Shown here piece by piece: positions 34,232-45,439 of a stretch of DNA of 64,000 nt. Location: assembly GCA_026929865.2 (NCBI GenBank), contig CM049396.1, forward strand, positions 38,938,501 to 39,002,500, in the 5' to 3' direction. The stretch's first letter is position 1; the number at the start of each line of letters is the position of its first letter. Source of the stretch: Hyperoplus lanceolatus (Eukaryota > Chordata > Actinopteri > Uranoscopiformes > Ammodytidae). The position numbers and the translations under genes are program-made. The notes under the pieces are model-generated. The model ran no database searches. It saw only the letters and a list, made by a program, of their open reading frames with translations, and was not told the DNA's origin.

Positions 34232-34285
<54 letters not shown>
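34178..34285 (+). repeat. (TTAC)n microsatellite, about 108 bp
   Basis: About 27 tetranucleotide units, with a few variants (TTAT, TCAC) near 34218-34232. It directly follows the LINE 3' end and probably expanded from its tail. Confidence 0.92.
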
Positions 34286-34286
<1 letters not shown>

Positions 34287-34666
34287 GGCCCTCTGGCACA
34301 AACCACCCCAACCCCAGAATTTTGAATAATAAGCATGATGCAGCAGTTTAGGGCTGAATCAAAGTGTAGCATACTAAAGCACTAAAACATGTGTCAGATG
34401 TTTTCAAACGTTTCTATAATTGTTCAGACACAATAATCAAAAAACCTTGATCATGGAAATTTTACTTTGAAAGTCAAAAAAACGTTTTGTTTTAGCTTAA
34501 ATGTGCTTATATCTTATTCCATGTTTCTTCCTTCTTTACAGGATGGCTCTTCTTAAATCTGTGGTCACATTTCCAATTTCTTCTATGGTTTTCTAGAAAC
34601 AAGGGGTGGCACAACTTCCCCACCGGCACAACTCAGGCCACTCTCCCCTATCTTTGTGAGCAAAGA

Positions 34667-35014
34667 GTGACTACTATGGACAGAGCGGCTGTCCTAGCGG
34701 ATGAGTTTTTGTTGACGCACAAGATAAGCTTTGAGGGTTACCATGGGGGGCAGAAGGGAAGGGCTGTGTTGAAAAGGGTTTCAAAGCCTCCTCCCAATGT
34801 CTCCACAGCTAGAAGGTCCAGGGCTCCCCTAGAACGGGCTTGTTTCTATTGCAGGAGTATCTGTCACCTTATTGCTGTTTGCCCTGTCTTGAGCAAGAAA
34901 CAAAATTATTGTAAGCCTGTTGCTCCAATGAGAAGATTGAAAAACCCTACTGTAACACCAGGCATGGAGCATCCCGTCCAAAAGTCTCCTGTTTGTGTTG
35001 CAGCTTGTAGTAAG
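34667..35014 (+). pseudogene. Gypsy gag C-terminal fragment with zinc knuckle
   Basis: The plus frame from 34667 reads AAVLADEFLLTHKISF, typical of the SCAN-like capsid C terminus of fish Gypsy gag. A basic linker follows, then a zinc knuckle CFYCRSICHLIAVC (C-x2-C-x4-H-x4-C, about 34842-34884). The frame then enters a TTAA MITE at 35015. The upstream gag is not recognisable. It may relate to the gag N-terminal fragment at 6460, but the two are 28 kb apart and I cannot join them. Confidence 0.7.
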
Positions 35015-35018
35015 TTAA

Positions 35019-35495
35019 AGAGGACCTATTATGCTTTTTCTTCTTTTCTGACCTATAAATGCTATTATACTGTTATACAGTCATGCTACATGACATTTAA
35101 GTGTCAGATAATGACATACATGCATTTTAGACAAATTCCCTGCTTACTGTATGGGGAGGCTGCAGATGGCTGTGCACAGCCTAAACACTCCCATGCAGTT
35201 CTAGTGTCTAGTTTCCGGGTTTTATCTATGTAGATAAAGCGGATGTTCCATGTATGGTCATGCTGTTACACGCTCAGACATGTCCCTGCCCCCCCCCCCC
35301 CCCTCCCCGCCTGTTCAAATCTGCCTGCACTCACACTGCAGTCCGCTCAGTGTAACGTGAAACTAGGAGGTGTGCCTGTTGCTATGCCTTCTCTGATTGG
35401 CCAGGTTCAAACAGAGTGCAGAGGGACAGAGCGTTTTTGCTGAGGCTAAACTGCAGTACCAAAGTTAGACTGTAAAATAGTATTACAGCACCCCT
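35019..35495. mobile_element. TTAA MITE, 477 bp
   Basis: TTAA lies at both ends (35015-35018 and 35496-35499). The ends AGAGGACCTATTATGC and GTATTACAGCACCCCT are imperfect inverted repeats. The left end matches a family I know as common in fish (TTAAAG-GGACCTATTATG). A roughly 18-base C run lies at about 35289. It interrupts the gag fragment. Confidence 0.7.
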
Positions 35496-35499
35496 TTAA

Positions 35500-35982
35500 A
35501 GAAAAGACAAGACAAATCATCTGACTCTGTTATTGCACTTTCTGACACATCCCTAATTATCTGTAAGCCCAACCAGAACATCCCACCAGTGTCTTTAGAC
35601 TGTGAGAAGAGCGAGGCTGTGTGTTGACTGTTGGGCAGACTGATGATGTGCCAAACACTGCCATCTCTGTGGAGAAGGACACTGATGGTGTTGAGCACAA
35701 AGTCTTTGGGTCTGTGTAAGACATGGGGAAGGTCTGTCCCAGTGTCCCTAAGGTTTAGGCATTCCCATTTCATACCCCTTGACTCCCCTGTTTAGCCCAG
35801 TAGTCGTTTTTGTTTGGTCATACATGTGTTATTTGCTATTGGAGAGCCTGAATGCACTGTTGGTTAGTGCTCCCTTTCTGGCTGCTCTAGATTAACAGTA
35901 ACTGAATATTGATGTTGGGCTGTCCGTCAAGATGACTCATGGGGTGTTGAGCATCCTGTTTAACTTTCTGTGTTTCACAAGG
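35500..35982. other. Unassigned sequence, possibly more Gypsy gag/pol
   Basis: A plus-strand frame stays open for about 40 codons after the MITE, in keeping with the interrupted gag, then meets a stop at about 35620. Nothing further can be named before the hAT element. Confidence 0.35.
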
Positions 35983-35990
35983 GTTCACCC

Positions 35991-37942
35991 CATCGGCGTC
36001 GGCAGACCCTTTTCACCGGGGCACGTGCCCCGTTGTGGATCTGCGGTGCCTGGGTATGCCTGGGGCACTGATTTTTTAATTAATTAATTTATTTATACCT
36101 TTAATTTTTTTTTATTTAAGTCTGACTCATCTGGCAATCTACAGAATGCATGCTTGCATTTTTTCTTAAAATAGGCCTATATGCATGGTGCCCCCCTCAT
36201 TGGCCGGCCGCTGCAATGAAATGTACACACTGAGGAGAGAATCATTCTCCTTGATATCGACTTTTTGAACCTGTCCAGCACAGCGTCAGCGACCATTCAC
36301 TCCGGCCGGCGTGAAGTGAAGTAAACAGTAAGCGTTACATTTTTATCCTCTGGAAGCATAGAATGTCTAACAAATGTGTATGCCTTTCATCAAATAAGGT
36401 GAAGGGGCGTCTCTGAAGTGGTGTTATTAGCTAATGTGGTCACGTCTGTCGTTATGCTATAGTAGCCAGACAGTTCGCTAATATATTAAACTGTAGCGAT
36501 AACTGTTTAAGCTGGACCTGTTGATCGGAGAAAGATCACAAATGTCGGGTTCACACTACATGCGATCTTATGGTGTTTCTCGATTCTTTACGTTCGTGTT
36601 TTCAGGGGGTGATGATCCCGTGATGGGGTATCCAAGTTGTCTTGTCAGCTTAGTTAGCTAGCTATCGGCATACTGTATAAGACATATTCTCAAGTTGCCT
36701 GGAACCAATGGCACCGATGTTATACTAGCGCAATTTATAACAGAATACAACACTCGGAGGTGGAAGCTGTTTTGTACGCTGTTGCGTGCTTAAATAAGCA
36801 GGCTGGCTTAAGCAGCTCAAGCACACGTTGGTCTCAAAGTTGAAAATGAATGATTCTGAAATTATTCTCATTCTGGTGTTTTCTGCTCGAGTAGGCCTAC
36901 AGACAAAAGCACAGACATTAAGGGGGCATGATGGCATACAGGTGGTTACTTTCAAGACAGTAGAAACATAATGTAGAAAAAAAAACAATTGATAGGTATC
37001 ATTCATAGCATGCATATAGACGAATGTCCTGTTTTTACTATTCGTTTTTTTGGTGTGTCAGGTATGTAGAGAGTTATGGAAGAAGTATGTTGTACTATTA
37101 GGCTATGTTATTTTATGATCTTTTGCTGGCATTGAATTATTTGTTATCTCAGTGACCGGAACTAGATATAACAGCCTACTGTATTAGTTATGATTTTGAT
37201 CTCAATTCAACTCAAACAACATTGTTCTTGTAGATGGACATCAGAAAGTTATTCGCTCGGAGCAGGGATAAAGCAGCAAGGAGAAATGAGAGAGGTACGC
37301 TAGGTAATAAGGCAATGCAAACCACTTTTAGGTAACAACCCAGTTGAGTTGACCACTGGTCACTAGCCCAAGCCTAACAGTTACATCTGTCCAGACAAAG
37401 AGGAGCAGCAGAGTGCCGGAGGAGGTGACGGAGGAGTTGAAGGAAAAGGTGAAGGAGAGAGGGATGTTGATGAGCAGAGGTGATATGACTATTACTTTCA
37501 TATTAATTAGGAATAACTGCAAACAGGTTATACACAAGTAACTTTACATATGCATATATAAAAATCTAGATAGTGAAAATGCAGACAGGAGACTGTAATA
37601 TGTTCTTGTTGCTTCAAGACTCAGTGCAGCAGAGTGCAGAGGAGGAGAGGAGCAGATTGAAGGGACGCAGGTAGAGTTGGCATTGAGAGATGACACTGAC
37701 AGGTGAGACTCAGCTTAGATTTGATTAATTTTATTTGAACTTTTAATGGTTATCTGACGCTTTATGATAATAAATAAGTGCTATAAAATATTTGCTCGCG
37801 TGCTTGCATTAAATATCTGTGCCCATGCTTTTTTTAAATAAATAATTGCCCAAAATTTTTTTAGCTCGCGCTTCGCGCGCTTGCATTTTTTTTTGGTGCC
37901 CTATTGTGCCCCTGTATGGTATTGGGTGAGCTGACGCCCCTG
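35991..37942 (+). mobile_element. hAT element, internally deleted, 1.95 kb
   Basis: An 8-bp target duplication GTTCACCC flanks the element (35983-35990 and 37943-37950). The imperfect termini CATCGGCGTCGGCAGACCC and GGGTGAGCTGACGCCCCTG match at 14 of 19 positions in inverted orientation. Internally, three exon-like segments at 37233-37665 encode an MDIRKLFA start, as in a hAT transposase/ZMYM-like family. The body of the transposase (dimerisation and catalytic regions) is missing, so it is a deletion derivative. Confidence 0.8.
37233..37665 (+). pseudogene. Exons 1-3 of a hAT transposase, rest deleted
   Basis: Exon 1 (37233 to about 37293) follows TTCTTGTAG and encodes MDIRKLFARSRDKAARR; GTACGC follows as a donor. 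Exon 2 (about 37394-37478) follows CATCTGTCCAG and ends CAGAG before GTGATATG. Exon 3 (about 37619-37665) follows TTGCTTCAAG. Codon phases join in frame across both junctions and give an acidic, glycine-rich linker. No BED finger, RNase H-like catalytic residues or hAT dimerisation motif follow. The exon model is my inference from splice consensus and phase. Confidence 0.5.
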
Positions 37943-38159
37943 GTTCACCCTCCACATCATGCACATGCTTGAAGATAACAATGTGTAGATTCCCTTTCAA
38001 GGATGGTAATGTAATGTTTAGTGGCACCATTTCATTTATTGTCATTTTGGTAATTGTTAGGTTGCATTAGAGCAACCATTATAAGGGAGGGGGTGTTATG
38101 TGCAGATCTGCTCCCTGTTTTCCAGTGCTCCTGGAACTTGTCCTACTTTTTATTGACAG

Positions 38160-38290
38160 TTGAAGATCAGAGAGATAGTGGAAATGGGGAGGACAAACAG
38201 TAAACAGACGCGGGTAGGTTCTGAACCCACTGAGACAAGGACTAAGCCAATATGGTATACGCTGTACACACTACACCACTGAGCGCCCCA
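38160..38290 (-). mobile_element. tRNA-derived SINE
   Basis: On the minus strand the head GGGGCGCTCAGTGGTGTAGT resembles the SINE head at 11654, with an altered B box GGGTTCAGAACC. The body and an A-rich end follow to about 38160. A more diverged copy of related sequence may lie at 38300-38420. Confidence 0.65.
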
Positions 38291-38299
38291 TTGTCATGC

Positions 38300-39400
38300 C
38301 TTCTTTACGGAGTGATGAATGAAGAGATAAATGAAAGGGAATGAGGGAAAGGTGCAACAAAGGTCCCCAGCTGGATTCAGACAGAGGACACAGGGAGGTT
38401 CATGGTCTGCAATGCAGTGCTGTGAGGAAGAAAAAGATGTTAGGGCTGCCTTGAATGAATACACTGATCGGTGAACGAAAAACCTGCTCTTATGAAACGC
38501 CAAAGTTCAAACCCTTCATGCTTGCTTGCCTCCTGTGTGGGCATTTTCTAATATTTGATCACCCACTGTCAAAAGTTGTGTTCTGCGTTCTCCCATCCTT
38601 CTCAATAAAGAACAACTAATCCGTTAGTCGATCATGCAAATATAAAGGGCCCACCCAAGACCCCCTTATACTAGATGCAAGCATACAGTGAGGGTCTTTT
38701 GATAAGAATGTTGCTGCTTCTGAAAAACATTTGAGTTTTTACTTAGATACTTGCCGAATGAACAAGAAGTAAAGAATCTGATTTTCTGGAAATGGACTCG
38801 AATGAAAGGATAATCCAACTGCCTGCAAAGATAAAAGGTGAAAGATAATGTTCTCTCCCACAGCATCTTGCATAGTGATGCCCTTGTACTGAGTGGAAAT
38901 AGTCTTTCTAAAAATATTAGGGGGGGAAGGGAAATGTGTTGAAATGGGCAGCTGGGACACCCCCACAATAGAACCAGAACTGATGGATAGAATACATTTT
39001 TTTATTCTAACTGACAATCCAATTATGTCAGACATGCAGATGTCACCTGGATGAGCAAGGCAGGCATCAACAGGGGAAGGACAGACAGACAATTTTACCG
39101 ATTTATTGATATAGACAGCTTACATGTGCGAACATTACAGATGCTTTTTTTTAAATTCATAAATCGAAATGCCCTTACAATTGGGGATCTTGACACAGAA
39201 ATGATGCATTAAAACTATAATTAAGGCTTTTACAATACACATAAACCCAGGCAGTGAGGGAAAACGAGCAACTAGTTCAACAATCTGTCCACAATATAGT
39301 AATTTTTTTCTTTATGTTATAGATAAGCCACACATAATGTTTGCATCCCTCCTCTAACGCAGATAGGAATACATTTTGTAGCTTGGGTGACATCCCATTA
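38300..39400. other. Unassigned sequence
   Basis: Apart from a possible SINE-like stretch at 38300-38420, I see no gene, RNA or named repeat. Confidence 0.4.
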
Positions 39401-39423
39401 CAAAATATGACAGCAAGGTCAAG

Positions 39424-40327
39424 GCTCCCAGGTTTCTGGCGGGGCTCAACCCGGCCCTGAGAGCTTACTGTCACAAGCAGGGGGCTACCGATCTGGATGA
39501 GGCCCTTATCATCGCCGACCGATGTGAGATGGCTCGAGAGGCTTTAAAGATTGACTATGGCAACAATCGGAGACGCCAGACTCCTACTGGAGGCGGTGCA
39601 GCAGCAATGGTGCACTCCATATCTGATGGAGGTTGTTTGTAAAGATCCACGGACAGATTTACTGAGGATATGAGAGAAATTAGAGTGGAAATGAGACAAA
39701 TGGCAATAAACTGAAAATCAGTGGCTGTGGAGATGAGGGAAGAATCTCTCACCCAGTGCATGGAGGCCAGTTCCAGTGTATGTGTGGTGAGCAGGGCTGC
39801 CAGTCACCCGACCGTGGCTGGCGGGAACGAGAAGCAGAAGGAGGTCCCGGTGGAAGACAGGTGTCCTTTGGTGACAGAACCCCCTCTCCAACTTGGTGGG
39901 GCCCTAGACCTGCCAGAGGCTCCTTCCATGATGATTCCCAGAGAAGACGAGGGGTGTGTTTTCTCTGTCCCAAGAGGCAGGATCCTGCCAACCTGTCGGA
40001 AAAGCGATGTAGCTGATGTTGCGGCCCAAATAACAACTACCGCACTTGGGGGCCCTTTTGAGAGAGAAATGCTTCTCCCCTCAACAGGTAACATCCAAAT
40101 ACATAACACAACAGAGCAACAGCATACCACATTTGTAAGGGGCAGCATTGAAGGGACTGAAATCAATATATGAGTGGACTCAGGAGCAACAGAGTCATTT
40201 ACCAGTGCTGATTTTCGCATGTCAGTTCCAGCACTACGTAAACGCCCCTTAAATGCAGACTTCATTGCCGCACGTGCTGTGAATGGCCAGATGCTTGACA
40301 TATCGGTCACCATTACTGCGACTCTAC
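39424..40327 (+). pseudogene. Gypsy gag end and aspartic protease start
   Basis: The plus strand at about 39428-39640 reads a capsid C-terminal segment (RFLAGLNPALRAYC, DLDEALIIADRCEMARE). A stop follows, then 39721-40173 reads the gag-protease linker. A TGA at 40171-40173 lies directly before the protease active site VDSGATESF (40174-40200). The protease continues (ADFIAARAVNGQMLDI) until a hAT element interrupts it at 40328. The Asp-Ser-Gly triad is intact, but the frame upstream is broken. A protease of this kind cuts the retroelement polyprotein. Confidence 0.75.
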
Positions 40328-41467
40328 TAGGCCTGTCGCAATAACCGCACAGATGCAATACTGCAATATTTTCAAGCCAATCGCAGAGCATGGGCGGTCA
40401 CCGCAACAACCGCACGTGACGTTCATGGACCTGTTATAAAAGGTGACGAACCCCCGTTTTTCAAAACTCATATTTGGAAAAAAGATTTGAAGACCAGATC
40501 TTGTTTTTAAAAGGAAATTAATTTTATTTATTAAAATTATATACGAACATTTAATAAAACACCTTCCTTCATTGCAAATGAACAGTAGTAGGCTACAAAT
40601 AGACTGAACTCTGATGTGTTTACTACAGACTTAATTCCTCTGCTCCGCTGTGATCACTCTCGCTGTCATCTCTCTATGCTCTGGTTCGGTCAGCCTCGCT
40701 GCTGTCCCCGGCATCTGAGACGCACCATTTATTTAATGCTCATAGATAATCACATAGCCTAGTGCTGGAACGAAAGCTATAAACGCCGTGGTTTAAGGCT
40801 GAAATGATAACCGGGGTAAATTACAGTTGTCGTTTGGAAGGCTTCCGCGATCTCCGTTAGTTTCAGTTTACAGCCGATAAAGTTACAATCACAACGACCG
40901 CATGGACAGCGTTTAAATAAAGCCTCTTATTCTTATTATCATTAGGGCTTTGAGGCAAACGAAGAAATCTAAACATTACGGCAGCTGTGGTGTGCGTAAA
41001 AGGAAAAGTCCAGTTGGCAATCTCATCTGTCCTTACTGCCACAGTAAAAGTCGATCGCACAGCGGATTCCTGCCTCTGATACGTTGACTTGCAACATAGT
41101 GATTTGAGGCTTTGCATTGACTTTCTCTCTTCCATTGCACACACGCATGCCCTGGCCACTTCCGAGAGCACAGACAGTGTTGGTTCCACCCGATAAAAAA
41201 ATAAAATAAACACAACTGAAGCTATGCAAAGCGCTTTGAGTGCGAGAAATGCGCTGTATATATTAAATATAGCCTATTATTATTATTAAGCTGAATGGGG
41301 AAAAAAACCCGTCTTATATTCGGACCAATACGGTACAAACAAGTTGGCTTAATAAATATAGACCTATAATTAGGCCTACAAAAGGGGTGGAGCAATTATA
41401 TTGCATACCGCACGGTTTAACCACCCTGACTCACCGCACGGGGTATTCCTTCATCGCGACAGCCCTA
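40328..41467. mobile_element. Non-autonomous hAT element, 1.14 kb, inside a retroelement protease
   Basis: The termini TAGGCCTGTCGC (40328) and GCGACAGCCCTA (ending 41467) are inverted repeats with one mismatch. The 8-bp target duplication GACTCTAC lies at 40320-40327 and 41468-41475. Subterminal CCGCA motifs (AACCGCAC, ACCGCACGG) occur near both ends. A SINE-like tail (AAGCGCTTTGAGTGCG) lies near 41228. There is no transposase frame. Confidence 0.88.
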
Positions 41468-41512
41468 GACTCTACATCTAGGGGAATACTCCTGGCAACA
41501 TGTGTTCAGATT
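41468..41512 (+). pseudogene. Continuation of the interrupted protease
   Basis: After the second GACTCTAC the plus strand resumes the protease frame (HLGEYSWQHVF type) for about 14 codons, until unrelated LINE 3' sequence begins near 41513. A later protease segment is found at about 45440. Confidence 0.6.
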
Positions 41513-41670
41513 TCAGACTTTATTATCATTGTGCATACTTGTACAACAAAATTAGGGTGGTGCTCACCACCCACAGTGCAAAATAAAGCAGTGCAAAATG
41601 CAAACACAGACAAAAACAATAGGCAACAATAAGTTAATAAATATGCAAATAAAAATATGAGTCTCTCTTT
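41513..41670 (-). mobile_element. LINE 3'-end fragment
   Basis: GACTTTATTATCATTGTGCA followed by ACTTGTACAACAAAATTAGG is the antisense 3' end of a fish L2-type LINE, followed by a body rich in AAATAA. It is 5'-truncated to about 150 bp. Confidence 0.5.
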
Positions 41671-41754
41671 AAAAGAAATACGGTAGAGGATTTCACATGT
41701 CCACTGGGGGGGGGGGGTTGGAAGGGAGGGCAGGGGGCAGCCAATGAATGTTTG

Positions 41755-41940
41755 GGGCGACTGTGGCTCAGTCGGTAGAGCGGGTCGGCTGATGATGAAA
41801 GGGTTGGAGGTTCGATCCCCGCCCTGCCACCTGTGTCATAGTTGTTGTGTCCTTGGCTCGTGTGAATGTCGATAGTTAGCCTGCTATCGGTGTAAGAATG
41901 TGTGTGTGAATGGTAACGTGTAAATGGTAATGAATATGCC
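41755..41940 (+). mobile_element. tRNA-derived SINE
   Basis: The tRNA-like head has an A-box-like TGGCTCAGTCGGTAGAGC and a B box GGTTCGATCCC. The body continues with TGTCCTTGGC, GATAGTTAGCCTGC and TATCGGTGTAAGAATG, shared with the SINE at 16753-17052. It is truncated or diverged before the GCGCTTTGAG tail. The head folds like a tRNA, but the shared body shows it is a SINE. Confidence 0.8.
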
Positions 41941-43670
41941 GGTATCCCTTCACCAGATTAAACACCCCTAAATTAATATCAGGATTTTTTCATGTAAATA
42001 TAGCCCGCCAAGTTTATTTGTTCCTTGAATAAACCTGTTCCACTATAAAGTTTATGTGTTCATCGACCACTGCACTTTTATATGGCAAAAAAAGACCAAA
42101 AGCCGATTTACACAATTTTCAAAAGGTTTTACTTTTCACCAAAAAACCTTCACACCATATATTACCTTAAAGGCTCTGGTTTTAAAGCATGTGACCCTTT
42201 TGACCCCTGCCTATCTCCAGATCTCCCCCTGTGTTGATCCCCTAATGACCCTTACAATTGTCACTTCGAATTGTATCCTAGGTTAAATCCAGTTTTCAGA
42301 CCTTTTATCCTAGATACGTTTTTAGAAAGGAGGAGATTAGATAATAGGTTTTTAATTATTCTGGTGGATGAATACCTCACATTTACCCCTGGCTTCAAAA
42401 GACTACCGTTAAGTCCTCACTAAGTTCATACACCTGGATGAGCTAGGCCAATAGATAAATGCAAATCCCTCCTAATTCAAGGAGGGTGTTTATGGGATGT
42501 GTATTCTTTGTTATCAGTAGTGTAGCCGTAGTGTAGGTTTGAATTGCTTACCTCAGAGGCGCTGCGATCTCTTTAAAGGAAAACCCTAATTAGGTCCTTG
42601 TTCCCAACACTAAACTAAAAATTCAGGCCAAAGATTTATAACGTTTTCAAGAAATTTTATTTAACCAATATAAAAAGATTATACGTTCACAATATAGACA
42701 GAAAAAATAAAAAAAATTAAAGGAAGGAAAATAAGTACCTACACTCCCATTAATGTGATTATTATATGTAGAGAAGTATAAGACTTAACTTATGTGTTGT
42801 ATGTCTTTTGTTTACATTGAATTTAGTTCATGAGTTCTCCAATTTTCAATCCACAAGAGATCAGGAGTATTCTCATCTTCAGGTTTTTCAAAGTTTTACT
42901 GTCTACACAACTTCAAACGTTCTGAGTGTTGGCCGAGCTTTCAATCATGTCATATATATTTGAATATCTTCAAATGCTATGACAAGTTTGATTTTGCGAC
43001 CCAACAATCAGGAAAAGTTGGTTCAACAGTTTTAAAACCTCAACTCCATGCTATTTTACAACCTGGTTCATGAATTAGTTCCTATCAATAACCCAAATGG
43101 TCCCTTACCAAACTTCACAGAATAGAAAAGGAAGAAATGGTTCCGAGGCTCTTTCCCTTCTTGAAAAGAAAAAATAACCAACTCTCAATTTTTCTAAGTA
43201 TTTTGCACTCAAAAAGATTCAGAGTGTTTCTTTCGAGTTTTTCTTCTAAGTCTTTCATCCATGCTAAAAGAACAAAAAAGTGGAACAGTCAAGACTTCCC
43301 AAAAACCAGCAGACTTTCTTGCTCAAAACCCTGGCCTTAAATAGTCTGAAGACAGAGAGAGTGGGTGTGTGTATTAGGAGGAGAGAGGGTGGGGGTAAAG
43401 ATGAGGGTGTGTGTGTCCAGCTCAAGGACCCACTGCCCCCCTTGTCTCTCTCACCCCTGACCTGTCCCAGGACAAGCCCAGGCATGCCTTTTCAGAGAGG
43501 CCTTATGAATTCACAATTATGTATATATTTCAGGATAAAAACTTGAATACAACACTTTTAGTGATTCTACCTTAATATTAAAGGTCACTTGTTACCTTGC
43601 CTGTCTTATTAAAAATATCATACTTTTCCCTACGAAAACAAGAAATATACATTTCACATTCTCCTAAGAA
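41941..43670. other. Unassigned sequence
   Basis: No recognisable gene. Purine-rich and GTGTGTGT tracts lie around 43350-43415. Confidence 0.4.
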
Positions 43671-43679
43671 CAAGATATG

Positions 43680-43792
43680 TACAATGAAAAGTTGCAATAT
43701 TCTTGCCTATCTCAACAATGGCAACAGGTCTCCCTTGCAAAAGAGTCTTCGGACTCAATGGGATATACCTGTATAAATAAAGGTTAAAAAAT
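43680..43792 (+). mobile_element. LINE 3' tail
   Basis: The segment CAACAGGTCTCCCTTGCAAA, GACTCAATGGGATATACCTG, TATAAATAAAGGTTAAAAAA matches the tail at 50705-50791 (GGCCAGGTCTCTCTTG, AATCTCAATGAGCC, AACCTGGTTAAATAAAGG). Such tails end a widespread family of fish non-LTR elements. It abuts a minus-strand LINE. Confidence 0.6.
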
Positions 43793-43794
43793 TT

Positions 43795-45420
43795 TTTTCC
43801 TGCTGTCTTAATAACCCCCTGCAGGGTTTTCCTGTCTCTGGCTGCGCAGTTTGCGTACCACACTGTAATGCCATACACCAGTACGCTTTCGACAACGGAG
43901 TGGTAGAAGGTCTGCAGCAGCTTTGTCTCCACCTGGCATTTTCTCAGCAGTCTCAGAAAATATAGCCTCTGCTGAGCCTTACCGACCACCGCAGCCGTGT
44001 TGGTGTGCCAGGTTAGGTCCTTACTGACCTGCACCCCCAGAAACTTGAAGGAGGAGACCCTCTCTACGCCGACCCCGTCTATCTGCAGTGGGGCGAGGTC
44101 ACCTCTCCCCCTGCTCCAGTCGAACAACATCTCCTTGGTTTTGCTGGTGTTCAGCAAAAGGTTATTAGCTGAACACCTGGCTGTGAGCCTCTGGACTTCC
44201 TCCCTGTATGCTGACTTGTCACCGTTGGAGATCAGACCCATCACTGTAGTGTCATCCGCAAATTTGACTATGACATTTGAGTGATGCCGGGACGCAGTCA
44301 TGTGTGTAGAGAGAGTACAGGAAAGGGCTCAGCACACAGCCCTGAGGGGAGCCCGTGCTGAGTGTCAGGGTGGAAGATGTTTGTGTTCCCATCCTCACTG
44401 TCTGTGGACGGTCCGTCAGGAAGCTGTAAATCCAGTCACAGGTGAGGGCAGGGAAATCCAGGTCAGTCAGCTTCCTGATTAGAATGTTCGGCAAGATTGT
44501 ATTAAATGCCAAACTAAAGTCCACAAAAAGCATCCTGACATAATTCCCCTGTTTCTCCAGGTGACTCGCTGCAGTGTGGTGGACAGTGGCAATTGCATCA
44601 GCTGTCGACCTGCTTTATAAGCAAACTGATGCTGGTCAAAGTTTTGAGGGATGCAGGACTGGAGGACGAGCTTCTTGACAACAGATGTTAGTGCCACTGC
44701 TATATAGTCATTTAGGCTGCCTTTGGTGGATTTTTTTGGAACTGGAACAATGGTGTCTGCTTTGAGGCAGGGTGGGACCATAGCCTGTTCCAGGGAGGTG
44801 TTGAAAATCCTTGTTAGGACCCCTGACAGTTGGTCTGCGCAGGCCTTGAGTACTTTTCCCAGTACTCCGTCTGGTCCTGCTGCTTTATGCGGTTATAGAC
44901 TTCAGAACACTTCTCACCTGATGTTCCTGCAGCTGAAGCTGGTGGGTGCTCAGGGGCTGGGAGGTCATAGGAGGAGGAGCAGGAGCAGGGTGGGGATTTT
45001 GAACTTCAAAGCTGGTGAAAAAGTTGTTCAGCTCTTCCACCAGCGAAGGGTCAGCAGTTACTGCCTCCGATGGGGTGCCCTTGTAGTTTGTCAGGTGTTG
45101 TAGACCCTTCCACACTTGCCTCGGGTTGTTGTCAGCCAGATGGTTCTCCACCTTCCTCTTGTAGTCCCTTTTAGCTGCTTTGATGCCTCTCCTCAGGTCT
45201 GCTCTTGCCATTCTGTACTAGTCCTGGTCGCTAGACTGGAAGGCTGAGTCTCAGGCTTTCAGCAGTGTCCTCACCTCAGCTGTCATCCATGGTTTTCGAT
45301 TATTGAAAACTCTGATTTGTTTGTTCACTGTAACATTGTCAGTGCAGGTCTTGATATATAACAAAACAGTCTCAGTGTGCTCATTTTGCTCCAGATTATC
45401 AAAAACAGCCTATTCCATGT
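43795..45420 (-). pseudogene. L2-type LINE, 5'-truncated, several frame breaks
   Basis: Reading leftward: 45420-45215 gives the end of the linker (VFNNRKPWMTAEV); 45211-44885 more linker (RGIKAAKRDYKRKVE). 44880-44534 holds the reverse transcriptase ([27 protein letters not shown]), 44533-44252 has [13 protein letters not shown] and TGSPQGCVLSPFLYSLYTHD, and 44301-43795 has VKFADDTTVMGLI, FKFLGVQVSKDL and AQQRLYFLRLLRKC. The catalytic FADD is present. The endonuclease is absent. Stops and shifts lie near 45245, 44880, 44650 and 44540. Confidence 0.82.
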
Positions 45421-45439
45421 GTTTAGGGGGTCCACACAA

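Noticed and set aside
33786..34351. Plus-strand frames of 179 and 64 codons ending in Leu-Thr-Tyr repeats
   Set aside because: They are generated by the (TTAC)n microsatellite and LINE 3' sequence.
6460..35014. Joining the gag pieces at 6460 and 34667 into one element
   Set aside because: They are 28 kb apart with many unrelated elements between them and no shared boundary, so a single origin cannot be supported.
39804..40391. A 195-codon minus-strand frame
   Set aside because: It is antisense to the Gypsy gag-protease remnant and runs into the hAT element; no recognisable protein motifs.
41755..41830. Possible tRNA gene (also the heads at 11654, 16753 and 38290)
   Set aside because: A and B boxes are present, but each is joined to a shared non-tRNA body, so these are SINEs.
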